A stretch of DNA of 49,372 nucleotides from Klebsormidium nitens (GCA_000708835.1 DF237098.1:1-49372); one strand, 5' to 3'. Counted from the stretch's first letter, positions 17,524-29,837 are shown. Notes: generated from the letters alone by a model not told the origin. Program-made: numbers and translations.

Positions 17524-20500
17524 TAGGAATGCCTTAAGTATCTAGGTTATTCAAGGCAAACGGAGAGGCGTCAGCCGAACTGTCAATGGCTTCGACCGAC
17601 GCCCCGAAAGTTAAGTTCGTCTTGAAAATCGGCGAGTCGCAACGTTGGGACTGCTTGTAACCATGAGGCGCTGCCCGCCTTTAAAGCCGCCTCTGACTAT
17701 CTCTTGGCTTGAAGGGTAAGGCGAAACCTGGAGAAGTGGCATCAGATTGCCTGCCGGATGGTTCATGGGCGGCAATCCCCAAATCCCCGGTACCGTCATC
17801 ATATGCCGTTCAATGTAAAAATAGATCAAGACATCTAGAAGGAGACTCGAAGGTCACTTTGTCCCAAAACTGGTGGCAAACCCTACAAATGCACTTGATG
17901 AGCACTGAGCCTAAATTGCAGAGGAACAGCGAGACTTTTGGGAGCCCGTAAATAGGTACAAGCGAGATTGCGGTAAAGATTCTCCTGACCGCGGAGTCTA
18001 AAAGGAGCTTTCGGTCCCTGTTTTCCCAGACTGCCTACGTACGCGCATCATCTACCAGGAAGCGAAGTGCTCAGCGCTTGCTATTCGCTGAGCATGAACG
18101 GTTTATCTCAGAATAAAGCATCACGGGGCCGGTCTTTAATGGAGGGCGGATGGCGCGACCACCAATCGTGCGCAAGCCGCGACATAACTTCGAAGCGACC
18201 AAAAAGCTTCAAACAGCTTCGGAGACACAAGTGGAATTGAGCTCTTTGAGCTCACCTTCCATCTGGGTGTATCCTCATAGCTGTTTCCGTCCTAAGGCCG
18301 CGTTAAGTGCTTACCTGCTTAGCCACCGGGTTGAAGAGTAAGTGATCGGGATGCGACCACGTCCTAAGAGTCTAGGAGGGCACCGGACAGCCAAAAAAAG
18401 AAAAACTGGGCGCATAGCGAAAGCCTCACAACCAGACTTACGGCCACGTTAATTGTCCGAGTCGGCCTACTTCCTGCATCTGAGGTTAATTAGTCCTCAA
18501 ATCGAAGCAGGGCGCAATAACGGGGCCAAAGATGGCGTCAGGAGAAATCACGAGACAGTTTGGGCCGCGCTCTTGCAAGGTCCCGTCTGTACCTTCTCGT
18601 CAAAGCCAGTTACATATGTACTTTATGGGTCCTTTGCGTTCCCCAAAGCTTGGAAGCGTGCAATCTCAAAGGCAAATTACCGGCCGCGTGTACCGAATCT
18701 TCCGAAAAATCCAAGCAAGCTGAGAGCCAATGAAACAAACATAAGATGAACGTACATAAGATGAACGTACATGAAGGATGAGAGTGACCGAAAATATACA
18801 AGGCTGCTTTAGCGCCTCAACTTGGTATAGTAATTCCACTTGGGATCAGAAAGGACACACTTCAATGAGCCCACCAATCTCCACGTCCTCCGTCAGTGTG
18901 AACGACAGGTCCGCATAGTCGTTCATACACGGATCTATTGGCTGTTTCACAGACTCAGGCTAGGCTCGTTCAATAAGACACGGTGAAGGGTTTTGGAAGA
19001 CTGAAGAGCAGATCGAGACGGCTAAGCAATGACGTCGAGGCGGTGTGGGGGCAAGTGATTGCAATCATATTGAGGTATTTGCCCAAGCCTTTCTTGATCA
19101 CCATAGCCGAAAAGTACTTGGCGATAGTAATTATCCAAAACAGCGCCTTCCATTTCGGGAGTGGAGAAGGGGCCGCGTAAATCATTTGCGTGCAACCTGA
19201 TGGTCAGAATCAGAGATCCCGAGAAGACAAAATAGAGAATCAGAACGGGCTGGAGCACGCCGTGAATCTGGATGGCCGCAGGCAGACGACTTCATTACGA
19301 CCGTAGTCGCTGCCAGGCAAGCTATTGCCAACTCATGTTTTGCCCCTGCATGTGACAAGTCCGATGAGTGTCAGAACTCCGTATGTGTTGCTCCAGTGCA
19401 CTAGCTTGGAGCAGACTGTCGATCATGAAGCCGATGAAAGGTTTTTTTTGAATCCGGCATTTTGGCAGGATGCCGTTGGGGCCTTGTAATCCATGCGGTC
19501 CCCAGGTGGTACTATCAAAGAGACCCACACTCACGCAGGCAGCGGCCGTGCCGATTTGTTGCTCCAATCAGCTAGGGAGGGGTTTCACGCCCTCCCGGCC
19601 TCGTCTTTGAGAGTGCTTATTTAAACAACCTGCGCATGCATGTTCTTTGGAGGCCTTCATGTATGATGCGTCAAGATAGGCGAGGCAAATCCTCAGAGAG
19701 TTAGATCCTTGTGACATATTTTGATCGCGGGTGTCGGAGACAGTATCGGTACCACACTGAGGTCCAGCTCTTAGAATAGTACGCCTCACAGCCAAAGTTG
19801 TCTTTAGATCAATTAAGAGCTTCGCATTTAATGGACGCTTTGTTGAACCACTGTGCACATCAGAGCCATCTCAAAGCGGCAGTGGCCGAATTTGAATTGC
19901 AAGGCAGCTGCAAGGTGGACTTTCACTTTATAGACTCAGACAGGGCGCTCAGAAAAGAAAGAGCTAGACGTCTCGTCTTTGAGAGTCTCGCCAAAAATCG
20001 TGATTGCGCACCAAGTTCCACTGGGCCCCACGTACACTGATTCATCTAGTAGTTCTGGAGGTATTAGGAGCTCCTAAGTTCGTGCCCAGATGCACGTACC
20101 GGGGTAGATGATCAACCCTTGGATACCCACGTGTAGGACGTTGGAACAAAAGATAGCCGAAATCACATTTAAGATTAGTTGCGGGGTCACGTGTTGAGTT
20201 CTAAAGTAATGGTTGCAAGAAGAAGCGGCGTCCGACCTTGACAGTCCAGGGTGCTACTTCAAGATGAAACTCCAGCTGCGATTGAGAAGGCGTCTATGAT
20301 TGGAGCGAACTCGGAAACAACTCACATCAGAGATTGTAGAAGTACGTGGATTGGAGAAGCACACGACAGTCAACCGTACACAATTTGACGTAGGAGGTGA
20401 CGCTGAAAATATTAATTGTAATACCTGGACGTCGAAGAACTCCAAACGGATCCAATTTTGGAGTATATATAAGGTCAGTTTTTCAAGACACTCTTGCTAC

Positions 20501-23500
20501 CAAGATCCTTCGGCATCCGATAATCATCTCATGATCAGGTGGAGCTGGCCTGAGGGCTCTTATGGCCCCCAATGAGTAGTGCATATCTATCATAGCCGAA
20601 CTGAAAGACATTTTTCCTGTAAAATGGGTGCATTATAGTTTTTGTACCTTGCAATAATCACAGCATTAGAAACCACTTAGCATGGTCTGTTGCTACACAA
20701 AAGCTTCGCGGATGGCTTACAGAGACGGTGCTCAAATTCTATCGGCGATCCTTGCGGAGATTTGAGGAAAGTATCGATATCCTTTGTAAAGAGCGTCTAA
20801 GGACAGTCGATATCTACAACTGGGGCCGCGAAGAAAGCTCATTTTAACTTCACAGTAGCCACGCGTTGATCATGCGACGTCCTGGAAGGAGCAGCTTTAC
20901 CAGTGATCGAGTCGGACCGAAGGCGGTTTATCAAGGTCAATGAAGTCCATTCTGCAGTCGGATAACAAAGTGCATCATGCGGCCCGACAGTATACACGGA
21001 CGCTTGTGTAGCCCGGGCGCTCGCGTCAAGGACCGAGAAAGAAACAGGACGGCTTAATGCTGCAAGAGACAGCCGCCACGCTCAGGCTTGAAGGGGGCGT
21101 TGCGGGATCCAGTCTTGAATCTAGAGAGCGATTGGATCCCGCTCATCCGCCAAGCTCTTTCTTACGGTGCAAGTTCTAGAAAAGGTGATTCTCAACAAGA
21201 ACAGTATAGCGAGCTCCGTTGCAGTGACCGGCTGCTGATAAGCTGGCGTAGAGCCGCCCTGCCGCGCGCAGATTCCCCGTGACAACCTGGCCACTGACTA
21301 TGAAAGAGTGACCACAAACAGTCAGATCTTGCCGATCTCGATCTTTTGATCAGTGAAAGCTCAATTGAGGAGTCAGAAGCTACGGACCCAAAAAAGGAAT
21401 CATACGAGAGCCACTAAACTTCCAATTTAAGCGTAAGTACAACGGCTTCGGTATGAGCTCTCTTTATGCATGCGGGATCTTGTGAGTTTTTTGTCTCAGA
21501 ACTAAAGTTTTCAGCCGCGACGCACATCAAGAGGGCCCACTTACAAGAATGGACTCTTGCGGATGACAAAGCTTGACGAGACGCATGAAATCGGTGAAAT
21601 GGATTTAAGTCAGCACGATCGAGAGACGTCAGAACCGCGGGCAGTATAAGAGTCTTTGAGATTAAGTTTGGGCCAAGTAGTTGCAGCCGGGCAGAGACAT
21701 GTGGCCATTTGCTTCGCTTCCGGCCCTTTTCTATTCCACACAGCATCAGACAGGGTCAGAAGCGCTGGTGGGATTTGACCCATCAGACCGTGCTTTTCAT
21801 GGCTGTATTTTGTCCGTTGGCCGGGCCGGCATTACGTAAGGCGCGGAAAACAGTAAAGGGCCAGCAATTCAAAGTGGCCGGCTGACGACGTTCATTGTTC
21901 AGTGATCAGAAGTCCGAGATTGAACCGTTCCATAAGTCAAGGGGACGTTTCTTGATGTTTGGAACCGGCATTCGAGGTGTTGAAGAGTCGTGACGTAGCG
22001 ACTGGCATCATGTTCAGTTCGCAACCACTGTCGCTGAACTTTTCGGCCCAAGCTTGCACTTCTCGTCAAAAGCCTTCAAAGGAGCTCGTCAAGCTGAAGA
22101 CTTGAGCACCAAAAACCGTTCTTTTGGGAAGATAACGGCGCCGGATGCAAACGCTTGGCTTTGTTTCTAGCGGAATACCACACGGCGGCCCAAAGACGAG
22201 AGCGCGCGCGGGGCTGCCACCACTAAGCGGGCGCGCGCGTGTTGACGAGAGCCAAACATTGGACAGCCGGACGGCTCACCAGCTCTGCGCCAGTGCGCCA
22301 ACAACCATCGCGGGATTCGTCAGGAGTGACGTCACACAGCGACATGATTCCCGCTCAGTGTGTCCCAAAATGGACGTTTTGCCCAGAGCAAATCTCTGTT
22401 CGTCACCGCCATGTCTTAGAATTCCGACTCCTCTTTGATGCATGAGACGATTCAAAAAATTCCTGCAAATGAAAATGATCCCTTCAACACTCTCCGCTCA
22501 TGGTCGTAGTGAAAAAAACTGCGTGATCGATTAGATGCATAGCCCATATCCGTCAGGATGAGAGATTAACACGGTAGAGCACAAGAGGCGCGGATCGACC
22601 CTGGAGAGCAAAGTTTGCCAAAGTATATTACTAGCAAGTGATTGACGTGAAAGCATCAGGGTCGGTACATGAGCCTGCATTTAGAACTACGCTCCAAGTG
22701 CAGTCCGTCTGGTCACCGCTTGACTAAAAGTGTTTCGATAAGAGCAGACGTGGTCTCGGAGCCATCGGTGAGGTTCTGAGTGGCAATGACTTCTCGTCCT
22801 CATTCTTTGCCTCTTCATTGGCAGCACTCACGAGCCCAGATCGCTGGGGATCTCTCAATGCACGAAGGCGTTTGGCGTACAGAACCGGGCGTGATGGGCG
22901 TGCCGAGTGCGTGACACGGACAAATCAGTTACAAACAAACTACAGTTGAGTGTGTGAGTGCACTGCGAAAGATGGACGCTTGTCGCGCGAGCGCTCTTGA
23001 CGCGCTTAGCGCCCAGGGCGGACGAGTTGGTGAACTTAGCATAAGACTCGAGTTGATATAGCATAGCGGCCGCGCGGGCGGGACGCGCGCTTAGGGCGCT
23101 CGCGTTGTAAGCGCTCTTCTGGCGCCGGATCCGGGCTTGGCGCGCGCAAACAGCGCGGGACACGGGCACACAGTGGACCTCGCGCGCGATTTCGAGTGAG
23201 AACCTTAAGGACGTACACGTCTCGCCAGTTGCTTGAATCCTAGGCTTTCTGAGAAGTTGCTCGAGGCGGCAACGTGGACACACGTGCTGGACCTTTTCGA
23301 GTACCAAGAAGATTCTGGCTTTCAGAATCTTCAAAGCACTGGTGTGATAAGACGAAGCGCGGGGTCGACACAACCATAAATGACAAACCCTTGCTTTAAG
23401 CCTGAAAAAGCGCCCGTAAATAAGCCCGACTTTACAAAGAAGATAACCTAGTACGTAGGAAGTGCATCGTCAAGTCGAGGAGCACGTTACGGGGCATCAG

Positions 23501-24540
23501 CAAGTCCAGGCAAGGATTGGACCTTTTGTCCCAGTTCGATCTGTGCGCAGTCATTGCCCGAGTCGCAACAACAGCTAAAAGCGGGCAGCGTTATTCATCA
23601 ATTCAGAGCTATTGGCTTGTTCTCGGACTAGTTACACACCAGGCTCACGAGGAAGCTCGCGCCGGCGGACTGTGCCGCAAACGTAGGATCCGGTTTTTGT
23701 GTTGGCAAGGGGTCAAGAAGGAAAGAATCGACAGAGCGACGTGCAAATTCTGGTGAAGTGATGACGTTACAGAGACTTCGTAACCCAAAATTTCGGTTGA
23801 GCGAAGTCGACCATCTGGTGGATGAAGATCTTCAAGTGGAGTCGACAATCTCGAGTCCTCGTTCCGAAATCTAGCGAGGACAGTGGTATTTATTGGGATA
23901 GCAACTTGGATCCCCGCGCTTTGAGAACGATTGCATCTTGTTCGGGCCCCTGATGCCTTGCGCGGGCACTTCTGTTGGATGCTTGAAATCTCAGCAAAGT
24001 CGATCCTTGTGCGCAGCACGCAGAATCGATTGCGTGGCATGTTCTTCCAAGCTTGTACGTACAAGAGATGATAAGGTGACGATCAAAGCGGTGGCAAATG
24101 GCATCGAGCACGGTGAACTGCGACGTGACTCTGTTACCAACAACATCGGCAGAAGTGGGCTGTACAATCATGTGCCCAAATGCGCTCATCATGGCCACCT
24201 GAAGATTGACATCGCCGAACTCTCATCGAAAAGTAGCGAAGAACAGGTATCCCTATGAAAGCTTAAACAAAGAACGGAGAGTCTGTGCGAATATTGCGCG
24301 CGAGCGGGCGCGACAGTCGACACAAGCCCGCGAGGCGACACTGCGCGCGCGCGGCGCAAGAATTAGTCACCTGCCATCTTGCGGTGCCCCGAGTGTGCTT
24401 AGACGGTGCTCGCGCGCAGTGAATGATTCAACAGGCTTCCCAATATGAGGAACCCAGCACACTTGGCTGTTGGTCGACATGGCATGTAACTCAAAAATCT
24501 GGCCGCTGAGGCAATCTACATGTATTGTCTGTGTTTGACC
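17524..24540. other. Seven kb without a supported gene
   Basis: Only short frames occur. Structures seen: a 9-bp perfect stem TGCTCAGCG / CGCTGAGCA (18068-18094), a 15-bp tandem pair ACATAAGATGAACGT (18739-18768), the 14-bp palindrome TTAGGAGCTCCTAA (20064-20077), and GCGCGC-rich islands near 22.2, 23.1 and 24.3 kb. The character is that of old, degraded repeats. Confidence 0.5.
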
Positions 24541-24544
24541 ATAG

Positions 24545-24623
24545 CTACGTACTCAAAATCAGACGTCCTGGCGGATTGAGCTCCTCTTCGCGCCTCTCCA
24601 TCTGTGACGACGCTTGAGCGGTC
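24545..24623 (-). CDS. Possible terminal exon of the primase gene
   Basis: The acceptor TGTATGCAG before 24623 would join the phase 2 donor at 24882 and give about 25 residues (TAQASSQMERREEELNPPGR and on) before a TAG at 24545-24547. The join is in frame, but nothing about the peptide confirms it. Confidence 0.2.
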
Positions 24624-24882
24624 CTGCATACAGGGGTTTGCATGTCTGAGCCTCCCACGTGGGCGCAACAGGAAAGAGTGGCTTTGATCGCAGAAGGATT
24701 TAAAACGAAAAAGGCACGACATTACAACATTCCAAATTTGATCGCAGCAATCACACCTTGACTGCACACACAAACCCGACACCAGCTCCCCCCGCCTGAT
24801 AATGAATGAGTAACGAGTCTGTCATTTTCTCGACGAAGAGGCAGGCAGCTTTTGCTTCTCAGATCGCTTATTCGAAGCTCAC

Positions 24883-26366
24883 CAGCTGCGTCTCTGACGG
24901 ACGGGTTGCGACCTAGCCACCATATACGCGCGCGCCGGCCCCATGTCGATCTTCTTGAGGGCGCTCTTCTGGCCGCCGTCGTAAACCCCTACCAGATGGT
25001 CGCGCAACTCGGGCGAACTGCCATCAGCCGGGACGAGCGGCCTGCCGGACCCCTTTTTGCAGGAGCCCAGGATGCGGAAACAGCGGAACTTGGTGTAGAC
25101 CCCGGCGTCCCAGATCCCCTCGCTCTTACCGTTCCGCTCGTATTCCAGGAACGGGACGCTCTCGGCGAGCTCGTCAGAAGGAGGGTCCTCGAGGAACGCC
25201 TCGAAGCATTCCTTAAAAAGCAGGCGCTCCTCTTGGTTCTCTACGTAGAACCCCTCCAGCACCTCGTGCGCGCTGTGCTTGAACCCTCCCTTCGATTCTC
25301 CGTGCGCCGTGCTAGTCTGGAAGGACAGGTCGAGCGAGGAAAGGCCCAGGACTCGGGAGAAGAAGGCCGCCCGTAGCTCGGCGAAACGAGCGAGGCGTTC
25401 CGCGAAGACAGCGTCGACCCGCTCCGCAACCGAGCACTCCAGATCGAAATAGAGGCGAGTAGGGAGCTCCGGGTACATCACCTCGTACATGTTGCGCTCG
25501 ACGGCGAACTCTGCCAGGTGCTCGTCGTACTTCTGCAGCGCTTCCGCGTCGGCGAAGGTGGTGTACCGCTTGGTGGCGGTGTCGTCGCGGACGTCGCCGG
25601 CCGCCAGGATCTGGTGGCCGTGCGCTCGCGAGTACGCCCGAGCTCGCTCTTGGGGTCCCGCCCCCCTCGCCTCGCAGGGTCTGGAAAACCAGTGGGTGCC
25701 CAGGTCAATCATGTCGGGAACGACCTGCGGAGATCACGACCAGTCACAAAGCGCCACCTGGCACGACAAAAAAGCAACGTGCTCTCTGGACAGGCGGCCA
25801 GAAGGACGGCCCCGGACAGCAGGGGGCCGCTCAAAATCACTCGGAAACCGCCTCCTGTCCTCCCCGTCTACCGAGAATCCCAACATTCCGGCCGTACGGT
25901 TCCGACCGTACCCCCCAGGATCCACTCGCCGATCCCACCATACCCCCCACTTTCACCACAAAAAAGCACGCCTTTACTATTGTTTGTTTTTAGAGGGACA
26001 GAAGGACAGCGAGTCATTTCCCGATTGAATCTCTGGAAATTCCCGACGTCCTCGGCCGTCTTTCGCCGTCCCAGGGGGCCTGACCACCGACGTTCGTGAG
26101 GCATGCAGCTTCGAGAAAGAGAGAGACAGGTGAAGCCTCACATGAGGAAGGTCGTCGTTTCCGACCGCTGCTGCGCGCTCGTTGTCAATGGCTGCATAGA
26201 ACGTCGCGTCTTCTCGCGCGGTGCTCGCGTCGTTCCTGAAGTCGGCCAGAGATCCGCTGGTTCCCGTCTCGCTGGAGCGCTTCTCCCTATTGTCCGCGGG
26301 CTGGACGCTGTCGTCGCGCTCGTTTGAAGAGCCGGCGCTGGGCGAGGCCCGACTCGGAAGTGGTGC
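24883..26366 (-). CDS. Archaeo-eukaryotic primase (PrimPol / herpes-pox type), partial
   Basis: Two exons join in phase 0: 26366-26142 (75 codons, acceptor CTACAG before it, donor GTGAGG at 26141) and 25724-24883 (acceptor CCGCAG, donor-like GTGAGC at 24882). The second exon carries the three catalytic motifs of the superfamily in order: LYFDLEC (DxE), KHSAHEV (SxH) and WDAGVYTKFRCFR (third Asp followed by the typical VYTK.R.FR). Such proteins make primers or restart replication; related forms occur as nuclear PrimPol, in large DNA viruses and in mobile elements. The first exon is Ser/Asp/Glu-rich and probably disordered. The gene is incomplete: no start codon exon was found, and a possible last exon (24623-24545, phase 2 join) is weak. 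GC is clearly higher than in the surroundings. Confidence 0.65.
25815..26105 (-). repeat. Intron 2 copy of a ~290-bp repeat in the primase gene
   Basis: This intron is closely similar to sequence upstream of the previous exon (26460-26720). Shared blocks include GGACAGGAGG, GTTGGGATTCT, GTAGACG, TCCTTCTGTCC and AAAGACxGCCGAGGACGTC (read on the minus strand). The offset is about 640-646 bp. The blocks are in the same order and orientation and end near the acceptors. Confidence 0.75.
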
Positions 26367-26459
26367 CTGTAGACACAACAGCCAATCAGGGAAGCACAAG
26401 CGACGTGACGAGAAGATCTTACCGGCAACTTCGATGCAGGTTGCCGAGAAGACTGCCAC

Positions 26460-26720
26460 GGACTACTGGGGGCTGCCAAGAACCACTCGAGAACCACCTC
26501 CTGTCCTCCACGTCTACGCAGAATCCCAACTTTCCGGAGATGCGGTTTTCGACTATACCTCCTCGTTTACGCAAGATGACCTTACCTCCGCATATGTGCA
26601 GTAAAACCACGGCTCTACTATTTCGTTTTTAGAAGGACAGAAGGACAGGGAGTCGTTTCCTTAGTGAATTATTGAGAGTACCTGACGTCCTCGGCTGTCT
26701 TTCGAAGTCCCAGCATGTAA
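26460..26720 (-). repeat. Upstream-intron copy of the same repeat
   Basis: This partner of the 25815-26105 repeat lies just before the exon at 26366-26142, ending about 95 bp before its acceptor. It is AT-richer and more diverged than the downstream copy. No clear terminal inverted repeats were found. Confidence 0.7.
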
Positions 26721-28744
26721 AGCCTAGGCCAAGCGAATGTTGATAAGATATGAAAAAGTGAGTTGTCTAAATGATTTGAAAACAAAACCCGAAATTCGTA
26801 TGACATGGATTCGAGATAGATTGTCGTGAATCCCAGTTTACCCCAGTTCCGACATGACATTGACGAATACAGAGTGGAGATAAGCAAGAAGTCTTTGGTC
26901 ACATGACCCAAAAGAACCTGGCACACATAATCCGCCCCCATATCCCCCATGACTCGTTAAAAGCCTGAACGTGCTTCTACTGGTCAACCCTGGAAGACAC
27001 ACAAGGACTGCAAAGTCGTTTCCTGAAAGAAATCAGAAAGATCGACGTCATCGGTTGGCTTGCTGAGTGGGTCGGCTGACACCTGTCACACCCCAATTGG
27101 AGGAAAGTGCGGGACCCAAACACAGGTTGTTTCCAAAATGAAGTTTGCAGTTGAAGGTACAACGCTCACCCCCGGCAACATGCTGCCTTTCTGCTCTGCT
27201 TCCATGAGCTCCTCCCCGCTGCAAAGGTCATCACCGAAGGCCTTGAAGGACCGAGGCTCTGAAGCCGGGCACCCATTGGAGCCTCGATTCGGAACTGGAC
27301 TCTGGCAGGTGAGGGTGGGTATATATGAGGTGAATCGAGCTCAAAAGTTAGTTAGAGAATGCCGTCAAGGTGTTGGAGCCTTCAAGTTGCCGGGGACTGT
27401 GTTTCTAAACAAGCTGCAATTGGAGCTATATGAAACAGAGCATCAGGATATTATTCAGCACAAGGAGATTATCATGGCCACTTGAATCCTTTTGATCCTT
27501 CCTGTACGAGCTGGCGTTTCAACGCCACATGGCCAAAGCCTGATGACTTACAGCAAGAACCTATCTGACAACGAAGATGGGACTTGAATCTCAGGGAACC
27601 CCGTGGGCACTCTTCAGATTTCTAGAGTTCAAGGCAGGGTTCAGACAGGCTTGAATCCACCTTCAAACCTTTAACCACTTCAACGTGGTCATTCCCAGCT
27701 GGTGCTCAATCTTTTCTCAAGGAAAATTTCAACTACATGGTGACTACATGGTAACTACATGGTAAGCTTAAAGCTTGTGAAAGCTTGTCATACGCTCTGG
27801 AATTGGTTCTAGACCAGGCCCGCAACGGCAAAATCTGCGAGGAAGTCAGGACATCCGAATTGTAGTTGGTAGGCACTTCTTGCGGATCAGTTCAGCAATA
27901 CGTTTGCACACCGGATCTACCATGTGCCCTACCTTAATCGCGGCACCTACCATGTTTTCCACAGTGGACTTTCGCAGGACCGAGAACAGAGTATACACCC
28001 TGAAAGTATGCAAGAAAACCCGCTCCAAAGAGAAGCAGAAAGATACAGATCGCTTGGTACTTCAATGGTGTGGTCTTGCTCACATTTGGTGGTATTGTGG
28101 GAAGAATCTTAAGATGAGTAATGAACGTAGGTCGGTTTGGCAAACTTCGAAGTAATTCTAGAGACGCTGAAGGTCGCACATTAGGCCAGGCGGTGATCCA
28201 AACCCCCCCTCGTGTGGTGACATCTCACAGGACAACATGTCATGCATCACATGTCATAAGACAACTCAAAAGCACAAATGACTCAGGATGTCATGAATCA
28301 TTTCAATGAAAGGTTTGACCGGTAACAAGTCACTGTCAAACATAAGATTGTTGTTTCTCAAATTGCACACTGCACCATCGGAGAATTATGCTGGTAGGTT
28401 CTTCCGACTTTCCTGCGTTGCCATTATCTCAGACCAAACCGCCAGCTCTCCCACAACCATCTTCTCACACAGACACGAGCCGGTTACATAACTTCGTGAC
28501 TTCGTGACAGCTCAGCTTCCAAGTTCTCCAGTCTAGACTCTAAACCCTAGCTAAGTTTTGAACACGACATCCTTTAACAACGTCATTATGATCTTAATGG
28601 AGTCCATGAGTGTCCAGACAGCTAACCACTCCCACTCAAGGCGGCCTCTTTCACCACTGGCACAAAGCAGATTTGAGAGTATCTACATGAGCCAGATATC
28701 CTGCCTTAAGCAAGCCGATTTATTCATTCTTGAGGCTGCACCAT
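26721..28744. other. No supported gene; short tandem motifs
   Basis: A 141-aa plus-strand frame (27060-27485) has a protein-like end (KLPGTVFLNKLQLELYETEH) but no recognisable domain. At 27733-27790 there are three copies of CTACATGGT(A/G)A followed by three AAGCTT-containing units. ACTTCGTG is doubled near 28495. Confidence 0.4.
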
Positions 28745-29173
28745 TTACAAAATTTTTGCAGGAGCCATGGGAAGAGCAACAGGAGCAGGAGCAAGGTGGA
28801 AGATGATGCTGGGTGGTCCATAAGTGGTCCATAACTCTGCTGATACACCTCTATCGAAGTGCTGACCATTGAAGGCCTTAAGCAGCTTTTGCATTTTCTT
28901 ACATGTTACATTACGTAATTCTGCCTCAATACAGAAGGACAAACCCAACGTCGGTAACAAGCAGAGAAAGGAGAGCACGGCGCAACCACCGCCATCGCAA
29001 CATCCGTCGTCCATAATCTGATTAAGGCTTTGCACAAGCAGCACATATTCATCCCTCGTAATCCTTCCCGCTAAACGAACATTCATATCGGTATCAAATC
29101 TACCACCATGAGTGTCAACAACAACCTGATGCGCATTTTTCTGGGGGATCTCGTGGACTGTGATGGTAGCCAT
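28745..29173 (-). CDS. Small Cys-rich protein, possibly ERF4/GOLGA7-like
   Basis: This is a single open frame of 142 residues from the ATG at 29173 (MATITVHEIPQKN). The longer frame to 29194 would begin with TTG and is not preferred. Order: a polar N-terminus, LAGRITRDEYVLLVQSLNQI (resembling the GRI...L-N segment of the ERF4/GOLGA7 domain), a Cys- and Gly-rich turn (DDGCCDGGGC), a hydrophobic stretch with further Cys (LSFLCLLPTLGLSFC), then KKMQKLLKAFNG and a C-terminal part ending in a Pro/Ala-rich tail. ERF4/GOLGA7 proteins are palmitoylated partners of DHHC palmitoyltransferases at ER/Golgi membranes. The resemblance is by pattern only, so the function is tentative. The coherent composition makes it likely to be a real gene. 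Confidence 0.45.
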   Translation of the reverse strand: MATITVHEIPQKNAHQVVVDTHGGRFDTDMNVRLAGRITRDEYVLLVQSLNQIMDDGCCDGGGCAVLSFLCLLPTLGLSFCIEAELRNVTCKKMQKLLKAFNGQHFDRGVSAELWTTYGPPSIIFHLAPAPVALPMAPAKIL

Positions 29174-29537
29174 GCGCTTACGAACTTGTTGCAAATGCCC
29201 TTTGCCTCCTCGTCGTCTTTACCTGTGTGTTGGTTTTGCCGACTTGAAACCTCACGGTGAGAGCGGTCCACCAAATGGTAGCCCAAACTTTTATGTAGGT
29301 ACACTATCTACTAAGGCTTGTTGTTTACTGAGTTTGAATCGCCAAACGAGTCACCTTGAGGATAAGGCAGTGATACGGTATACGACAATATGTATGTTGA
29401 CATATTTTCAGAAGGCACTCCCTGCAAACGAGAATGTACACACTCTGTCGTCATCACAGCGCGAATGTGTTTTGCGGTGGCCAGGGGTTCGAGAGAGGTT
29501 GCCTCGCTGGGATTGGCTGAGGGCAGAAATACATTGG

Positions 29538-29605
29538 CCGCAGTTCTGTTGGAAATCGCTACATTTTCAACTGTCGCAGTTTTCCGGTTTCCAACGGAAC
29601 TGCGG
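29538..29605. repeat. 18-bp inverted repeat (hairpin)
   Basis: CCGCAGTTCTGTTGGAAA (29538-29555) pairs with TTTCCAACGGAACTGCGG (29588-29605) at 17 of 18 positions across a 32-nt loop. AATACATTG occurs on both sides as a direct repeat, as a target-site duplication of a small element might look. Confidence 0.7.
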
Positions 29606-29800
29606 GTAATACATTGAACAGTTTTCCCGGCAGTTGAGTCCGCGTGACCCCCCCGAAACAGCGGCGCTGCGGTGCGCCACATTTCAAATTGCTCTACCGT
29701 ACGTACCGATTCTGCCGGTCTGCACTTCTCTGGGTCGGTAATAGGTATGCCTACCGTCGGGGAGGCAAACCGGTGGCCAGGAAGTCTCTGTAAAATGACC

Positions 29801-29837
29801 TCCAAAGGACCTCGCAACCTCGGTGAGGTCCTTTGGA
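29801..29837. repeat. 13-bp perfect inverted repeat (hairpin)
   Basis: TCCAAAGGACCTC (29801-29813) is followed 11 bases later by its exact reverse complement GAGGTCCTTTGGA (29825-29837). Two further pairs (one wobble) can form inside, leaving a 7-nt loop. Confidence 0.75.

Noticed and set aside
18739-18768. CRISPR-like short repeats
   Set aside because: Only two adjacent 15-bp copies without spacers, in a eukaryotic genome context.
22855-23373. 172-aa minus-strand frame rich in Cys, Arg and Ala
   Set aside because: It runs through a GCGCGC islet that suppresses stop codons; no ordered Cys motif or domain is visible.
25489-26099. Long plus-strand frames (179 and 193 aa)
   Set aside because: They are antisense shadows of the GC-rich primase exon and its intron, without any domain.
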